Source: Ulota crispa
Lineage: Eukaryota; Streptophyta; Bryopsida; Orthotrichales; Orthotrichaceae
NCBI GenBank assembly: GCA_963920765.1
Contig: OY987248.1
Coordinates: 2,981,001 to 3,045,000 of the forward strand
DNA: 64,000 nucleotides
Direction: 5' to 3'
Below are positions 44,740 through 58,276 of this stretch, piece after piece. The first letter of the stretch is position 1. Each line of letters opens with the position of its first letter. Under the pieces are notes generated by a model. The model did not search any database. It was not told the origin of the DNA and was given only the letters and a program-made list of their open reading frames with translations. Both the position numbers and the translations under genes were made by a program.

Positions 44740-46120
44740 GAGGGGGTTCATATCACTACGTTGATACGACTCTCAGTTCACAGTAACTGCCACTACTCTC
44801 TGCGCACACTGTACTCACAGTCTGTCATACGATTACGACTGTCAGTCATTTCTACAGTACAAACTGATATACCCTTCGTATATGGGTCTTGGGTTCTAGA
44901 AGTTCGCATTGTAGGAACGACGAGGGAAAGTTCAGGGTGGGTTTAGGGTCCTGTAATACAGGTCGACGTCACAAATGCCTGCAGTCGTCAACGTCAAGCA
45001 CATTTTTCTGGTTTGCTCTATTCCATTTTCTTGGGCAGTCCTACACTTGGGCACTTACCTCTTGGAACAATTCCATGAACACCTCATTGACGAACTCAGT
45101 GGCTTTGCTGAAAATTAATCTTCGGTTTAGGTGGGTTCATGGCCATTATAACTTCTCCAATTAGGGTCTCGCATTTTGTAGCGTCCCTCACACAAACTAG
45201 ATTATAGCACTGTCATTTCCATTCACAGTTTAGGCCTAGATGCTTCGCGGGTAAGAGATGGCATGAGCAACAAAGGAAACATCAAAACAGAAAAATTTGA
45301 TGACAAAAGTGTGCACTTCAGACTCAAAATTCCAAAACAACCATCACGAATAGCTTTTCCCTTGCAACTTTTTTAACAATAATTCCCATTCTAATTTTGA
45401 GTCTGCGCCTGAACGCTGTGACTGCACTGCTGTCAGCGGTGCTTCAAGACTCATCACATTTTGCGTTTCCAAAGACTATTGCTGCAATTGCCGGTAGATT
45501 ACACCTTCATCATGCTCAGTGTGACTATCAACTATTGCACACCTACTGCATTGCCAACCATTATGTGCATTAATATTACGTCACTGTTTCGGTCGGGGCC
45601 TCTATGCTCTGGAGGGTTTAGGGTACTCTAATTTCTCTCGCGCCACTAAAAGATGCCCGCCGTTTTAGGGTTCCTCAATCACCTTCGATTTCATACCCGC
45701 CAGACTCCTGCATACCGTTGTCCTCGCGTTGGAGTTGATCTACTGCTCTTGCCACTTCGTCTGCTCCACCTCTATTGCTTCTGCTGACACATCTGTCACA
45801 TTCTGTTTGGCTCCACTTGCATCTTCATTTATTCCGGAGGCTTGCAGACCTTGAAAATCCGCGGTCCGGCCTAGGAAAATGCAGTTTACTGCGGTGGTCT
45901 CCTAGTTCCTTGAAATGTTTCGAGCTCCTCGTGGCTCTTTGCGTACTTTTGTTCTCCACCTTGGCTTTGCCAAGTCCGTTGTGAAGAATACTTGCTCAAC
46001 ATGTAAAGGGAAAGCGAAAGACTGAGGCGATCATGGAAGTAGCCTATCAAAATTTACGCTCGTAAATCCATGAAAATCTCGCGTCATCGTCGCATTGTCC
46101 TCCTTCACATTTGCAACAAC
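44740..46120. other. Left subterminal region of the CACTA element
   Basis: Moderate GC, with short repeated words such as GACTGTCAGTC and CAGTAACTGCCACTAC near the end, as expected for transposase-binding subterminal repeats. Short plus-strand frames (44889-45164, 45775-45984) lack domains. Part of it may be the 3' end of the transposase gene. Confidence 0.5.
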
Positions 46121-49100
46121 CTAGTTGCAATAAAGCACAACTACCTCAAACTTCCCATAGTGCACGGACAAAATCTCCTCCACCCACCCAACGTATTCCA
46201 TATTTGCTTCAACTAGATTTCTGTCAGTTGCTCCCGCACAACAGATTTGCTTGAAAGTAGCCGCAACTTTAGAGTCCATTGTGGTGAGGTGCTTCTCTGA
46301 TCCAAAAGTGCAGATATGGTTCCCAAAAGCTAACATGGCTTTCTAGGACTTTGCTTTGTTTGAAGGAGGCAACATCAGTGCACGCACATCACTGTCCTCC
46401 TTAACATCTCCGCTCTCTATAGCGCATAAAACTACCTCCAAAAACCACGCGTGGAAAGGTTCCTTGCGCATCTTTGGCGGGTATTGTAGTCGACTCCGTC
46501 ATCTCCTTTGTTTGTACTAAAGACGCTGCTCCTTGCAAGTTGTCATCTCGTCCTTGTGTTTCATACGCAATCACCACCGTCACGTACCGTTATCCTTTTT
46601 TGCCAGTTCTCCTTATTTTGTTTAGGGTTTTGTGACAACACAAAATCTCTAGAGCAATACCAAACAAGTAGAACGTGTGTTTCCTTGGCAACCGCTACGT
46701 TACTGCGCTTTTACAAGTGACTCACAGAATTCATCTTCAAATACTGTTATCACTCTCTTTAGTCATCCGCATCTATGAGTCTGAGAAGGCCTAACTGACT
46801 GAAGCAATAACGCCAACTGGACTTTGCTTTAGGATACAAACATATGAGGATCAGTAGCGCTGGGTTAAGAGTGCTTACCTTCTCTATTCCTCAAGTGCTG
46901 TTGCGTTGTTCACCACAAACTCATGAACCCACTTCCAAAAGTCTGCTCCAAGGTGTCTAGATTCACCTTTTCCTTGTAGGATCTTGTTGTACACGCTTGG
47001 ATCCTCTTTATTGTCCCAAACTCTTCTCAATGTGACCCTGTAATCCTGCATGTATTTGGTACAGAATCCGAGAGCTTCGACAATTGCATAACCTTCTGCC
47101 ATACTGCCCTTCGGCTCTGCTCAATTACAAACATACAACTTCAATGTCTTGAGGTACCGCTCAATAGGGTACATCCACCTGGTATGTACTAGTCCGCAGA
47201 TCTCCACTTCTTCAACTAGATGCAGAAGAAGGTGGCTCATAACATCAAAGAAAGAAGGGGGAATTCCTTTTCAAACATACACAATGTCAGAACTACATCG
47301 GATTGCAAGTTGGCAACATCCTCCACACTTACCTCATTTGCACAAATTCTTCTAAATACCCTGGACATCATTATGATGACAATTTGAATGTTCTTCTTCA
47401 TCAAAGTCCTCACAGACAATGGAAGCACTAGCTGAATGAGCACGTGGTAGTCGTGAGATTTCAAACCCCTCATACTCCCATCCATGTGTATTTGTTTTTT
47501 TAAATGACCAACATATTGGGTGGGTGTTTTGAGTGACCTCACTTGCTCCACAAACTTCCTTGTCTCCTCTTTACTTAGAACATAGGATGATTGTAGCAAG
47601 ATAGCTGTGCCCATTTTCCTACCACAAACCGGCCAAAGGCTCTGCCTTATGTTCACCTCCTTCATATCCAATCTAGCACTAACTATGTCCTTCTCCCCAA
47701 AAATAGTTTTTATTATGTTTTTTGAGATATTTTTCTCACAATGCATGATGTCTAGCATATGCCAAATTAGTAGATCCTGCAAAATTCAAAGTTGTTGTCT
47801 GTTAGAAATCAAGCAGCATAAGAACCTTTAATCCATGACAACTTCCTTACATGCCGTATGATGAATAAATTTACATTTAAAAAACCAACATGTATAATAA
47901 CGTGCAGCTGTCCTCATGAACTTGTGATGTTGGTTCCTTCCATCACATGACTACTGTCAATTTTGCCCGAGGGAGGAATCAACTTCTTGGAATCATGAAC
48001 CCTACATGTATCACTTCCACCGCTTCCACTGTTCATGTTCGTTACAAGGTTGGGGTGGACGGTTGCAGCATTCCTTCTTCGATCACCTATTGGGCGGGCA
48101 TTCCAAACCTATAAGTGTAAATTGATGTGCAGTTCTAACTCTCCCATGAGTTACATTTGCAATGAAATGAGGGACCCAAACTTGAAATTGGCAACTGACC
48201 TTCCAATACGGAAGGTAGTAAAGACAGGATTTACGTTTAACCCCATGCTTGTGTATCGGATCTGGTACCCCTCCATGTCCGTGTCCTAAATGCTAGGCTT
48301 CCACTCTTCCCTCTCAATTGCGTGTTGTAAATGCTTTGTCCCGGTCATTCTTTGCAAGGGTGGTCTGAACTTTGTCTTACCGTCAAAGCTAGCGCAATGT
48401 CCTCTCCAGTAGTGGTCCATATCCAGGTGTCGACAATGTCCAACGTATATACTTTTTTTCAATGCTTTTGATATCCGTGTGCATACATTTGGGCCACAAA
48501 CGGGGCAAACCCGATGACCTTTAGTCACTTATCCAGAAATAAGACCATACGCGGGAAAGTCATTTACTGTCCACAACAGGAGAGCTCGCAATTTGAACGA
48601 CCTTTTACTATAATTGTCGTTTGATGCGTTCAGGCAAGGCACGCCCTTCCAAAGAAGCTGCAACTCCTCCAATAATTGTGCCATGTAGACATCTATATTT
48701 CTGTCCACCATGCTCTCTTTGCTTGGTATGACCAACATAAGCATTAAGAAAAAGTTTTTGGTAACTAACCATGGTGGTAGATTGTAGTTCATGAAGACTA
48801 CTGGCCACGTCAAGTGGCTCAGATTTTGATTATGGAAAGGATTCACCCCATCCAGCGCAAGACCTAGCCGGACACTTTGTTCCTCCTTTGCAAAATCAGG
48901 TCATTTCAAGTCCACGTGACTCTAGGCCTTCGAATCTGCAACAGACCTCATCACCTTATCTGTGCTCCTTCCCTCCGTGTGCTAGGTCATGAGCTTTGCC
49001 AAGTTCCTGCAACTATACATTCTTTGCAAGCGCGGAATCAAAGGAAAGTGCCTGAGAACTTTCACTGGAACGATTTTGGAGTTGGGAATGTAACAATAAT

Positions 49101-49679
49101 TCTTGCAAACAGGGCATTCTTTGGCAGCTTGGAGCTCTTTTTTGAACAGGCAGCACCCCTCTCGGCATGCATAATGGAGTTGTAAGATAGACCAAGCCAC
49201 ATTAACATGGACTTTGCCTCGTAGAACAACTTCGGCATGGTGTTTTCCATTGGAAGCAACGTCCCCTTAATTAACTTGAGCAATTCTTCAATGAAGCTAT
49301 TGGATACCCCATATGTGGTGCAGCACACTAGCAAAGTGAGAGTAGAAGTTAACTAGTTTGCTTTGCTTCCTACAAAAAGTGGCGTGTTTGCCTCCCAAAG
49401 TAGCATTTGAAGGTCCGCTCTAGAGTGCTCTTCCATATTATGTGTGGAACCAGCGACGTCCATGTCATTTAGTCCCCCATTGTCTTGCGGTAGTCCATCT
49501 GCACTGTGTATGTTGTTCTCTCTTTCCATAGTAGCAGGGGAGGCAATTTTGTTTGTGTCGTTCATGTTTTCTTGCAAATGTTCGTCCTCGTGGTGTAAGC
49601 CATTGTATTTGTTGAAGCATTTCACGACCATGCACAACACGTCCACTTCAGTCGCTTCTGCCCTTTTCTCTAAGGACAA
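46121..49679 (-). pseudogene. CACTA transposase (Transposase_21 type), decayed
   Basis: Blocks in family order on the minus strand, from the N-terminal side: LLWEANTPLFVGSKAN (about 49360), then after an in-frame TAG CCTTYGVSNSFIEELLKL (49260-49320); MPKLFYEAKSMLMWLGL; after a frameshift near 49170, CCLFKKELQAAKECPVC and VPVKVLRHFPLIPRLQRMY (48990-49160); VRLGLALDGVNPFHNQ and WPVVFMNYNLPPWLV (48750-48890); CPVCGPN ... YVGHCRHLDMDHYWRG (48380-48520); DLLIWHMLDIMHCEKNISKN (about 47720-47780); RGLKSHDYHVLIQLVLPLSV (about 47420-47480); MAEGYAIVEALGFCTKYM (about 47050-47100); and near the 3' end MEYVGWVEEILSVHYGKFEV (46140-46210), as in DUF4216. This is the DDE-type transposase of plant CACTA elements. 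Frameshifts, stops and probable introns leave no intact product. Confidence 0.88.
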
Positions 49680-50533
49680 AGAGTGCTATGCCTCCAAATT
49701 CACTATATTTGCCTCTTTACGCTACCTTCTCTGGGCTAGTAGTAAGAGGTTGACTTCAGCATCCTCATCCTACAGTATTCATGAAGGCAGACGTAAGTGA
49801 GAGCACACCCTGCCTAGTAGAGGATTTTTTGAATGTTGTTTGTTGCTTTCACAAGTTTGTTGATCAAGTCATAGTTCCAATGAGTGACTATCAATTGTCA
49901 TTTCACCTGCAAAACAACACTCTTTCTAGTGGCACAAAGGTTGCAAATTAACCCTATTCAATTATTCTCTAGTTCTTAGTTTCTTTCCACTGGAAACTGA
50001 AAAACTGCAATTTTGGGCATTGGTTCAAGGAGTTCACGTTTGCACCTCATTCTGAAGTTGCATTTCAAATACAAAATGTACTCAAAATTCCTTTTCCCTA
50101 AAAGAACAACAACAATACGGAGTATGACTAGAGAAATATGAAATTGAAAAGATAAAACGCCAGACTTGAAATTCAATCATTGAGATACGGGTGCTTTAAT
50201 ACCTTCCCTATTTCCTACGACGGCTAAAGTCGCAAATACATATATTGTACTCATAATTTCATTGAAATTGTAGTGTCATATGAAGTGCTATAACAACCAA
50301 GTCTGCCCTTAATTGCAAACATTCCCAGCTATTTTATTTCTTTTCTCAATATTGTGAATTCAATGTCGAGGGTATTGTAGGATTTGTTGTAGGACTCCTC
50401 AAAATTTGTCATGTGACACTTCAAGCATTACTTTTCCTTACTCTCTTTGCATTCACTAAAATTAAAAATCACATAGGAGAAAAGGTTTTACTTCCTTGCA
50501 AATGTAACTGACACTTGCTTGCTGCGTGCAGGT

Positions 50534-50842
50534 TTATTTCAAGGAGTAGTGGGCAAACAACTCCTCTCCAAACTCGATGTCCCTCTTTGCTACAATCATG
50601 ACATATCCCCATTCCAATTGCTTCCATGGTTTTGGACACATTCGGTACTTCCACAGGACATTCCTGATTTCTTCCCGACCTATCAAACTATTAATGAATC
50701 CGGCGACATTACCTCCACAAACATCGCCATCCAAAAAGGAATCAACCTCTACTTCCATTGCATAGGACTATACTCTAGGGTTGCTCTCCTTCAATATCTC
50801 GTATTCTTGCAAAGTAAATTCTGGCCTACGAATGGCAGCAAG
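50534..50842 (-). pseudogene. Captured SET-domain (histone methyltransferase-like) gene fragment
   Basis: On the minus strand one frame reads AIRRPEFTLQEYEILKESNP, then a TAG (50768-50770), then SYAMEVEVDSFLDGDVCGGN, VAGFINSLIG, MCPKPWKQLEWGYVMIVAKR and DIEFGEELFAHYS. The pattern (G)NVAGFIN-x(n)-V...V-x-A-x-RDI-x-x-GEELF-x-x-Y is the C-terminal half of a SET domain (equivalents of the N-H-S/C-x-P-N and GEEL-x-x-DY motifs), where AdoMet and substrate bind. The N-terminal half (GxG, YxG) is not visible nearby. The single stop suggests recent decay. It lies between the two transposon genes, so it is probably host DNA picked up by the element; it could also be an ancestral accessory gene of this CACTA lineage. 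Confidence 0.7.
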
Positions 50843-50884
50843 TCATCACCTTCCTTTACTTGTTCCTTGGCAAAGAGATTCTAG

Positions 50885-52934
50885 CCCATGAATGGGTATG
50901 TTGAGACTTTTACTTCCCATGTTCAGTTTGCGTACCAGAAATTGGTTAATTTAGGAATTGCACCTCCAGTCCATTGACTGTCATAGATCCCTAACCTCCA
51001 TTGAGTTAGGGCAATTGCTTTCGAGGAGACTAAAATGGGAGGGTGTGGCCTTGGTAGGGATCGTTCAGGAGAGTGCGCAATGAATCAACACTCGCCATCT
51101 CCACAAACGTTTTCTGCGGAGCCCACACAACCCTAAACCCTATGATTATTGGCTCTCATGTGTACCACATTTACCAAATTCTGATTTCAGGTTTTTGGGG
51201 AATTACACGTACCAATATGGAAGATGTAAACGATGGGTTGCGCTTCCGATTACCCAGATGTTTACAAATGCTAGCATAATCAAGCACTCTGTCGCCCACG
51301 CATTCACAGCAAGGGTAAGAGTATCTCTGCAGCTGCAGTGCGTCCGTTTGAATCTCCTCCGTCTGCCATAGCCTAAGATTTGCTAAGCTCTAGCAATCCT
51401 CCACTTCCATCCCTGACAACAGTACCTACGGACACAAGATTTACCATGACATCCATTAGGCACTGGCATTGTGTACAACTACACAGAAATGTTAGGAAAT
51501 GTCAGAGCCTCACCATTTTAGACAATGTGTGTGCTACCTCGCCTTGCTTCTTGAAGAGTAAATTGTGACACTAGCGCACTATAACTACCCTAGGACTGAC
51601 AATTTCAAATATGACTCGATTGAGTTGTTTCAAAACGGAGCTTCGTAGATACTAACGGTTTTCAAGTCTGGCCTCATAATCCTAGTACCATTAATATCAG
51701 TATTTATTGCTGCGCCATGAGAACCACCATCCCTTTGCCTGCAACAACACATGTCACCGCAGCCACTGTTTTTACATCCTTGTCAAATCTGATCACCACT
51801 CATTGCAATATGATTGGAATTTTGGGATATACGCTACGAGGAACTGGTGTTACTCACTAAATTGGGGAATACTGAAAACGGTGGCGTTGTGCTTACCAAA
51901 CCTCTTTGCAAGATGGTACTACCAAAACCAACCGATTATGAACTACTGCAACAAAATAGAATTGAAGAGAACAACGCCAAGCTGTGAGACCTCAGGCTAC
52001 CTGAACTAGCATTGGACTTGAAGACACAAACAAGTAGGAGGTTAGGCACTCACCTTCATTGTGTTGTTTCAAGCTCTCAAATGTCTTCAAGTTAGTCGAA
52101 GTCATCGCCATGTTCCACATTCATTAGCCGCGGTCATCGCAAGAGGTGGTTTTTATCTCAGAAAACACTGTAAGTAGGCGTTTCAAGGAGGTGATATGCA
52201 GCTCCATCACCCGAGTTGTGGTATCCGCCCGTAGTTCAATCTGACTTTCACAATTGAATAGTGTTGGTGGTCACAGCTCAGTCTCTAAGCGATTTCAGTC
52301 AAAGTTACATTCTTTGGGGACAAATGTCCTTCATTCTTATAGTAGAATTGGCGCATGGTAGGAAAGATTTTCGCATAGGATGCGAGGTAATTACAAGGTT
52401 ATAGAAATCAGTGGAGCTACAATGGAGTAATAATGTGTGAAATGTTGTGGCTTCTAACGGTAAGTTTCTGAAGATTGTCGACGGACATGTTGGTGCACAA
52501 GGATGTTGTGAAGTCTATGTTGCACGACCTAAGAGGATCAAAGTAATGCAATTTCCCTTGTGAAGACCGGTTCTGATTAGAACAGCAGTGCCGAAAATTC
52601 TGACAGTAGTAGCTGTGTTGATTGTCCTGCATGTCTTCTGAAAACCTCCCACTGACTTTGTACATGCTGATGCTTCATCGTTAGTAGGGCATGTTTGCCT
52701 AAGTTTGCGTAGAGTCTCGCACTTTTGAAATTATGTCATAAACCTTTAGTGGGTTTGTGATATTTGAATGCAATTCACCGGCCATTGATTCCTGGCACTT
52801 ACTCCCTTCTCTCACTTGTTGCACTAAAATGCGATGAGTGGGACACTTGAGCTTGCTTCCCCATTTCTGATGAATGTGTTTACCGCTGAGGTACGTTGGT
52901 GTTGCGACATTGCAGTCATGAATTATAACAATTT
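50885..52934. other. CACTA interior between SET fragment and second gene
   Basis: Moderate GC with many short frames (51073-51279, 51380-51568, 51707-52009, 52417-52665). None matches a family I recognise. It may include exons of the captured gene and the promoter region between the divergent transposon genes. Confidence 0.4.
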
Positions 52935-55900
52935 ATGCCAAAATCTAGAAATGTAAAGAATAAGAAAAGCAATCTTAAGGAATGTGTGACTCTTACGTGT
53001 TGCACTCAGTGTGACTTGTTGTCGTACATCTGCTGCATTTGCAGCAGTCACTGTCAAGTCTCATTGGAGAGCGGTCTATTAGTATTTCACTATGTGTTAG
53101 TGTCATCTCCTTGCTTTGGGTGGAAGCCCTCTTTCTGGTTTGGGTTCTTAGTATGTGCACCTTCTCTTCTAAGCTCAGTTACTGGAAGAGTCAGCATACA
53201 ACAAGAGCGTTTTTGTCTTAGGTATTTTAGAATGAAGAATGACATGACTACTATCGCAAGAACCATAGCAAACTTACCTGACAATGCGCAAGTGGAGCTT
53301 TTCCAAGTTTTTGTTAAGTTCCCTGCAATATCTAAACCTCTGCTGGAGAGAGTGGCCGCTAATCTTGCAGAGGTGTTTGAGAGTAGCTTGAACATGCCAC
53401 CGTTGCATTGTCAAATACAAGAGCAAGAAAATTGCGTTGTAGAGCGGAGACAGACTAGGCAGTGCTCAAGGATGGTAGAGAGGAAGGAGGAGTTGAAGGA
53501 CCCATTGTACAGAAGCGACAACAATGCAAAGGGCAACAGAAACGAGGAAGAGGTTTTGCACGGGGAGAATTCTACCAAAAGAGACTCCGGGTTGGAGGTT
53601 TCATGTACCCTAAACCCGATCCGCCAATGTGTTAATATCATTACGGATCATTATGTATTGAATGAAGCACTTGGGCATGAAGAGGTTTATGAAGTACCCC
53701 TAAAATTGTATTGGTTTAATGTCTAATTTCATGCTGGATTGTAGGAAGACCAGGAGAAGGCCTTGGCATGTGAAGACAACGGCGGAGGGGATGAGGCAAA
53801 CGAACCAACCACCCCGACAATTTGAAAGGCGTTGGAAGAGAAAGGGAGGGGATTTTTGGGTACCCACGGCAATGGCAAAGAGGAGAACGACGGCCACAAG
53901 ATGCAGGTGGAGAAGAACGATTTCTTGGATGAGCTGGAGCTCCAAGAGGTCAGTGTCCTCAAGAGGATGGCGGAGAAAGGTAAATTCCCTAGGAATGTGC
54001 TCCAGCAGGGCAGAAAGTGGAACGAGGTTGGTAACTTGAAGGATGAATGCAATGGGTCAGGATGTAGTGAACCTACTGCAGGTATTCCAAGGGCAGTTCA
54101 CAATTCCTCCATCCACAGAGTCATGGAAGAGTACAGGCAAGCGGGTGCAATATCGAAGCAAGTTGACTGGGTGCAGCTGGACAAGGATGGTGTACCACGT
54201 GGTGAACATCAAGCTAAATTCTTGAGGAAGCTACGTGGATTTGCATGGGATCTGGACTGGAGCAATTACAACTTCAATCAGTAGTGAAGGACCTTGTTGC
54301 TAGCAATCAAGGGACGCATGGGTGACATCTTCCACTACAAGGGAGGCCCGGTTGACATTCCCAAGGGGATCTTCTTTGAGATTCTCAAGAAGCAAATGAG
54401 AACAAAGCGGTCTAATGTCAAAAGATGCTTGAATAAGGGAGCACCGCAGCCGCCTAATGTGAAGAAGGCCTATTTAGAGAACTTCAAAAAAGTTATTGTG
54501 TGGGAGGACAAGATCGCGGAGGCTTTGTGGATGCAAGCCGCGAGTAGGGCAAATCAGTCTTTGTCAACCTCAGGGAGGTCGGAGGGATCGGTTAGGTCAA
54601 GGCTGGTAAGCCCACTCACATGGCCTCCAGCATCTTCATGAATTAGTGACAAAATGTTTGTTTTGGCTAGTGAGCATGCATAACTTAGCACCCCCTGGGA
54701 ATACAATAGCACAGAGTTTCCTACGCAAATAGAATTCCCTGTACGTAATGAAAAAATCTTTAGTCAATGCGGGTATCCAATCGTGTTGTAATGAGCCGCT
54801 CAATATTTCCTTCAAATTATTTGAATTACTGCGTCGGAGTTGTATGCTTCACACTTGTAGTATTTTTTGTTGCAGGCAGTGGAGCTGACGCAATCGAGGG
54901 GTGGTGTGGAGGAGAAAACGACATTCAATACTCCGAAAGGGTTGCAACCAACGGCGGTACATTCTTCAAGATGGAATTCTGCCACCACTCGGGGAACCTC
55001 AGAAGTCCACGACGTCCGCCTAGAGCTAAAGGAACTCAAGGAGGATATGAAGTCACAGAGCACCCACTTCTCAGCTCTTGTTGCTCAAATCCTGAAGGAG
55101 GTTCAAGGAGCGGGTTCACATACAATGCACCCTCTATGTACTCCCGCATCAGCGGCAAAAGGGAAGGAGAAGGTGGTGTGCCGCTCTGAAGACGCCATGC
55201 AATCTTCTTCGGTACCTGTGGGCATTGCCACTGCAAGCAACCCCAACAAAGCATCCCATGAGGTAGAGGATGGACGTAGCACTGATGTAAGCAAGCCGGC
55301 AGAGGACGACCAAAACCCAATGGAGATTTTGTCGGATTTGCTGGGAAATCAAGCACTACATGTGCTAGGTCTGACAATGCAGACTTCTAATGGCGATTTG
55401 GATTTTGCAAACGCCATAGCACAGTCCTCGGAAAAACTAGGGAGGGAGGATAGTACCATACAAAAGCATTGTCAGCTCCAGAGAGCCGCAAGCGCAAAGA
55501 GGAGGCTATTGGCAGAATTGAAGGGCAAGCCCAAAACCGCTCAAGTATGCTTTGTGGTGTTGAGGATTTCTTAAAAACTCAAACTGAAGTAAGTGAGAGG
55601 AACCCGTATACTGAAGTAATTTGAGTACAAAGACTGTAGTATATCTTTAATTTTGTAACGCATCTTTACATTAACAACAGGAGGCAAGTTTGTGATCTTG
55701 GCTATGGATGAATGTTGTGAAGCAAAAGCAAAAGGCAAGATGTAATTGAAAGGCATGGTCTTTGTAAGAGGACATTGGAGGCCCTAGAACCATTGGAGAA
55801 AGTGACATTGACATGGACTTTATAGTAAAGATTCAGTAAAGGCAATTCACACATTGTAGGGGTTGGCACCCTTAACCCAGCGGCAAAGCAAGACATAAGA

Positions 55901-57132
55901 ACATAAGCATATGGAGAAGTCAATGTTGTACTTAGGATTAGTTGGTCCTGAACTCATTGAATGCAGAGGGGGTTGATAACAAACTTGGAGGAGCTCGTGG
56001 CAATGGCTACCTCTGAGCCGATGGAATCGCCGCTGAGGAAACGCGTGCGCCGGAAGAACAGTACCAGAATCAGCTCGTTGTTGAAGGCAAGGACCTCTTT
56101 GTCCAGTGCCTCGTTCCTACCAATCAATGTCTCCGCGGACACGTGCTATAAGATACTTGTATTGAATGTTGTTGGACTCCTCTATGAAATCTGACCACTG
56201 CAAGAAACAATCGATTAGGGACGGAAACTCCCTATGCTCTCTTTGAAAGAGCACGGCGTGGCGGTGAAGCACAAGAGTAGCTGCGTTGAATTTTTGAAAG
56301 CAATGCAGGGCTGCTTTGATGTGGGTGTGTGGTCACCACTGCAAGACCCTCTTCTTTAGAGGGTGGTGGAATTTGTTGGAGCAAAGTCCAAAATGAAGTG
56401 GTGCTTCACTTGGGGGAATGTAGTTGGGGAGAATAACCAAGACTTGCAGGAGTTCCTCGCGGCATTGGTGAACCCGCTACATGGCATGTCTCAAACTTTG
56501 CAAGTTGATTGGGACAGGAAGGCCACATTCTGGACACCTCCCACAAACCTACTAAATGTCAAGAAGTAGAACTCGTTGGAAACGGATGATACTTTCCTCA
56601 AGAACCTCATTTGCCCCCTAATCGATGTCGCGGAAAGCAGATCTGACGTTCAGTATTGCGTGGCAAGGCTGGAGAGGGATGTTTTGGCGGCTCAAGAAGC
56701 AGTGGTATCTCTAATTATGTCATTCCTCAAAACTGTAGCACTTTATTTGCACATTGTTGCTTTTGTGTGGAAATTGGACAGGACACAAGGCGGCTTCCTC
56801 AGCATCCGGTTCTGCCAATCATGGGAGATTGTGAAGGAGGGGCAAGTGTGTCTATCGGGACAAAAGTGAAGGTTTATGACCTGGATGACGACCTCAATGC
56901 TATGGAGACTATGGTAGCGCATGGAATAGTTGTCAATGTTGGAAGCGGGTCACTGCATGGGAAAAGAATCAAATTAGGTAAAGTAACTGTCGCTATATCT
57001 TATATCATTCTCGGCAAAGAAGGCATCCTCCTATACAAAGCTAATAAGAACGACAACCCACCCATGGAGCAACTAGCAGATGCATTAGGCTTCGTCACCC
57101 TGTGGACAGTGGAGGTGATTGCGCCACTTTAG
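52935..57132 (+). pseudogene. Second CACTA gene (Tnp1/En/Spm-type accessory protein), decayed
   Basis: Plus-strand exon-like blocks run 52935-53726, 53832-54641, 54867-55574 and 56363-57132. They include a charged, coiled-coil-like part (LDELELQEVSVLKRMAEKGK), a basic part (RMGDIFHYKGGPVDIPKGIF, FEILKKQMRTKRSNVKRC) and an end (56860-57132) with VSIGTKVKVYDL ... PPMEQLADALGFVTLW. That end resembles the short C-terminal domain common to plant En/Spm proteins (Pfam Transposase_23). In En/Spm the second protein binds subterminal repeats; the same role here is inference. Stops at 54282-54287 and a frame change at about 54285-54310 break it. Confidence 0.6.
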
Positions 57133-58276
57133 TGGCTTCAATTTTCAATGTCCAATGTTAGGGGGAGAGGATGAATCAAGGCCACTGGCTGGACAAGTCC
57201 TCTGTGACGGCGCTACTATTTGGTTTTCTCAAGACAAGCTGGATTGTGTTTCCATATGTTCCCTACAAGGTTTTGGTTGTTTGTGTCCATGCATTTGGAA
57301 GACTAGGATGCAATTTTGGGAAGCATCAGGGTACAGGAGGTGATTCAAAAGGCATAGGGTCACCAATGTCGTTGTAATTGGGAACACTGCGGGACCCCAT
57401 ACTGCATATGAAATGAATGAACATTGCAAACCAATATTGTGTAATGCTTTTAGTGTTGCAGAGTTTGCGTGTGTGGTTTTGTGGGTGTCTGGGATCCTTA
57501 AACAAAAACTTTCAATCTTGTAGTGGAATCTAAACCACAAAATTTGAGAATAGGAAGTCAAGATTGCAAGCGTGGCTGTGGATGAGTACATCTAAATTGT
57601 AATTGTAGTTGCATAGAGGGGCACACCCTTAACTGATGGTAAATTTAAAAGTAATGTGTCCATCACTGCCTTTAGTTACAAACGTGGACCCTAGTCCACA
57701 GTGTCACTCCAATAGAGCGAATCAGCATTTCCAAATATACAGCTGTCATTGAGTGATTTCTACCATAAACTGGGATCAGAGTCCGACGTGTCATTCCAAC
57801 TAAGCATTCTAGCAATTCCACTTGTGCACCCGTCATAGCATGCCAAGAAATCAAAGCAACCCTGCAGCAATACATGCGAGCGTTCTACGTCATCACTGCC
57901 TGCAAAGCTGTCAAATAATTTTGGCAAAGATAGAGGCCAACCCTGACAAGTCAGAAATCATCAATGGCAAGAGAGTCCATTCATTGACTGTGGTAGTCAC
58001 TACAGGGGCCTAACAACCTACTCTTAGGTCCGGTAATTTAAATTCTCTGACAGCGTATACGGTGGGGAAGGTCGAACATACCGAGGGAGAACAAAGCCAG
58101 TATATAACTCCCGGTATAACTCTTGACAAATACGACAAAAAGTAAACTACATTTTCTAGTCCTCTCTGCCTGGATACAACTCTAAGAGGGCAGAGTCGCA
58201 TTTTGTCTCATACAACTGATGAAATGAGTGGATGTAGTTGCTTTTGTGAGTGATTTATGCCCCCTTTTCTAGTAGT
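57133..58276. other. Right subterminal region of the CACTA element
   Basis: Short frames only (57171-57377, 57229-57591, 57822-58013), none with a domain. GC content stays above that of the flanking host repeat up to 58277. It presumably includes the 3' untranslated part of the plus-strand gene and subterminal binding sites. Confidence 0.45.

Noticed and set aside
46401-46583. Minus-strand 60-codon frame in the CACTA element.
   Set aside because: No similarity to the flanking transposase blocks; it is probably intron or linker sequence of the decayed gene and is not counted separately.
56196-56225. CACTGCAAGAAACA followed by AGGGACGGAAACT resembles a CACTA end.
   Set aside because: No matching inverted end or 3-bp duplication was found. 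The true ends are the GGGGG-type termini at 44729 and 58277. A nested or captured end cannot be excluded.
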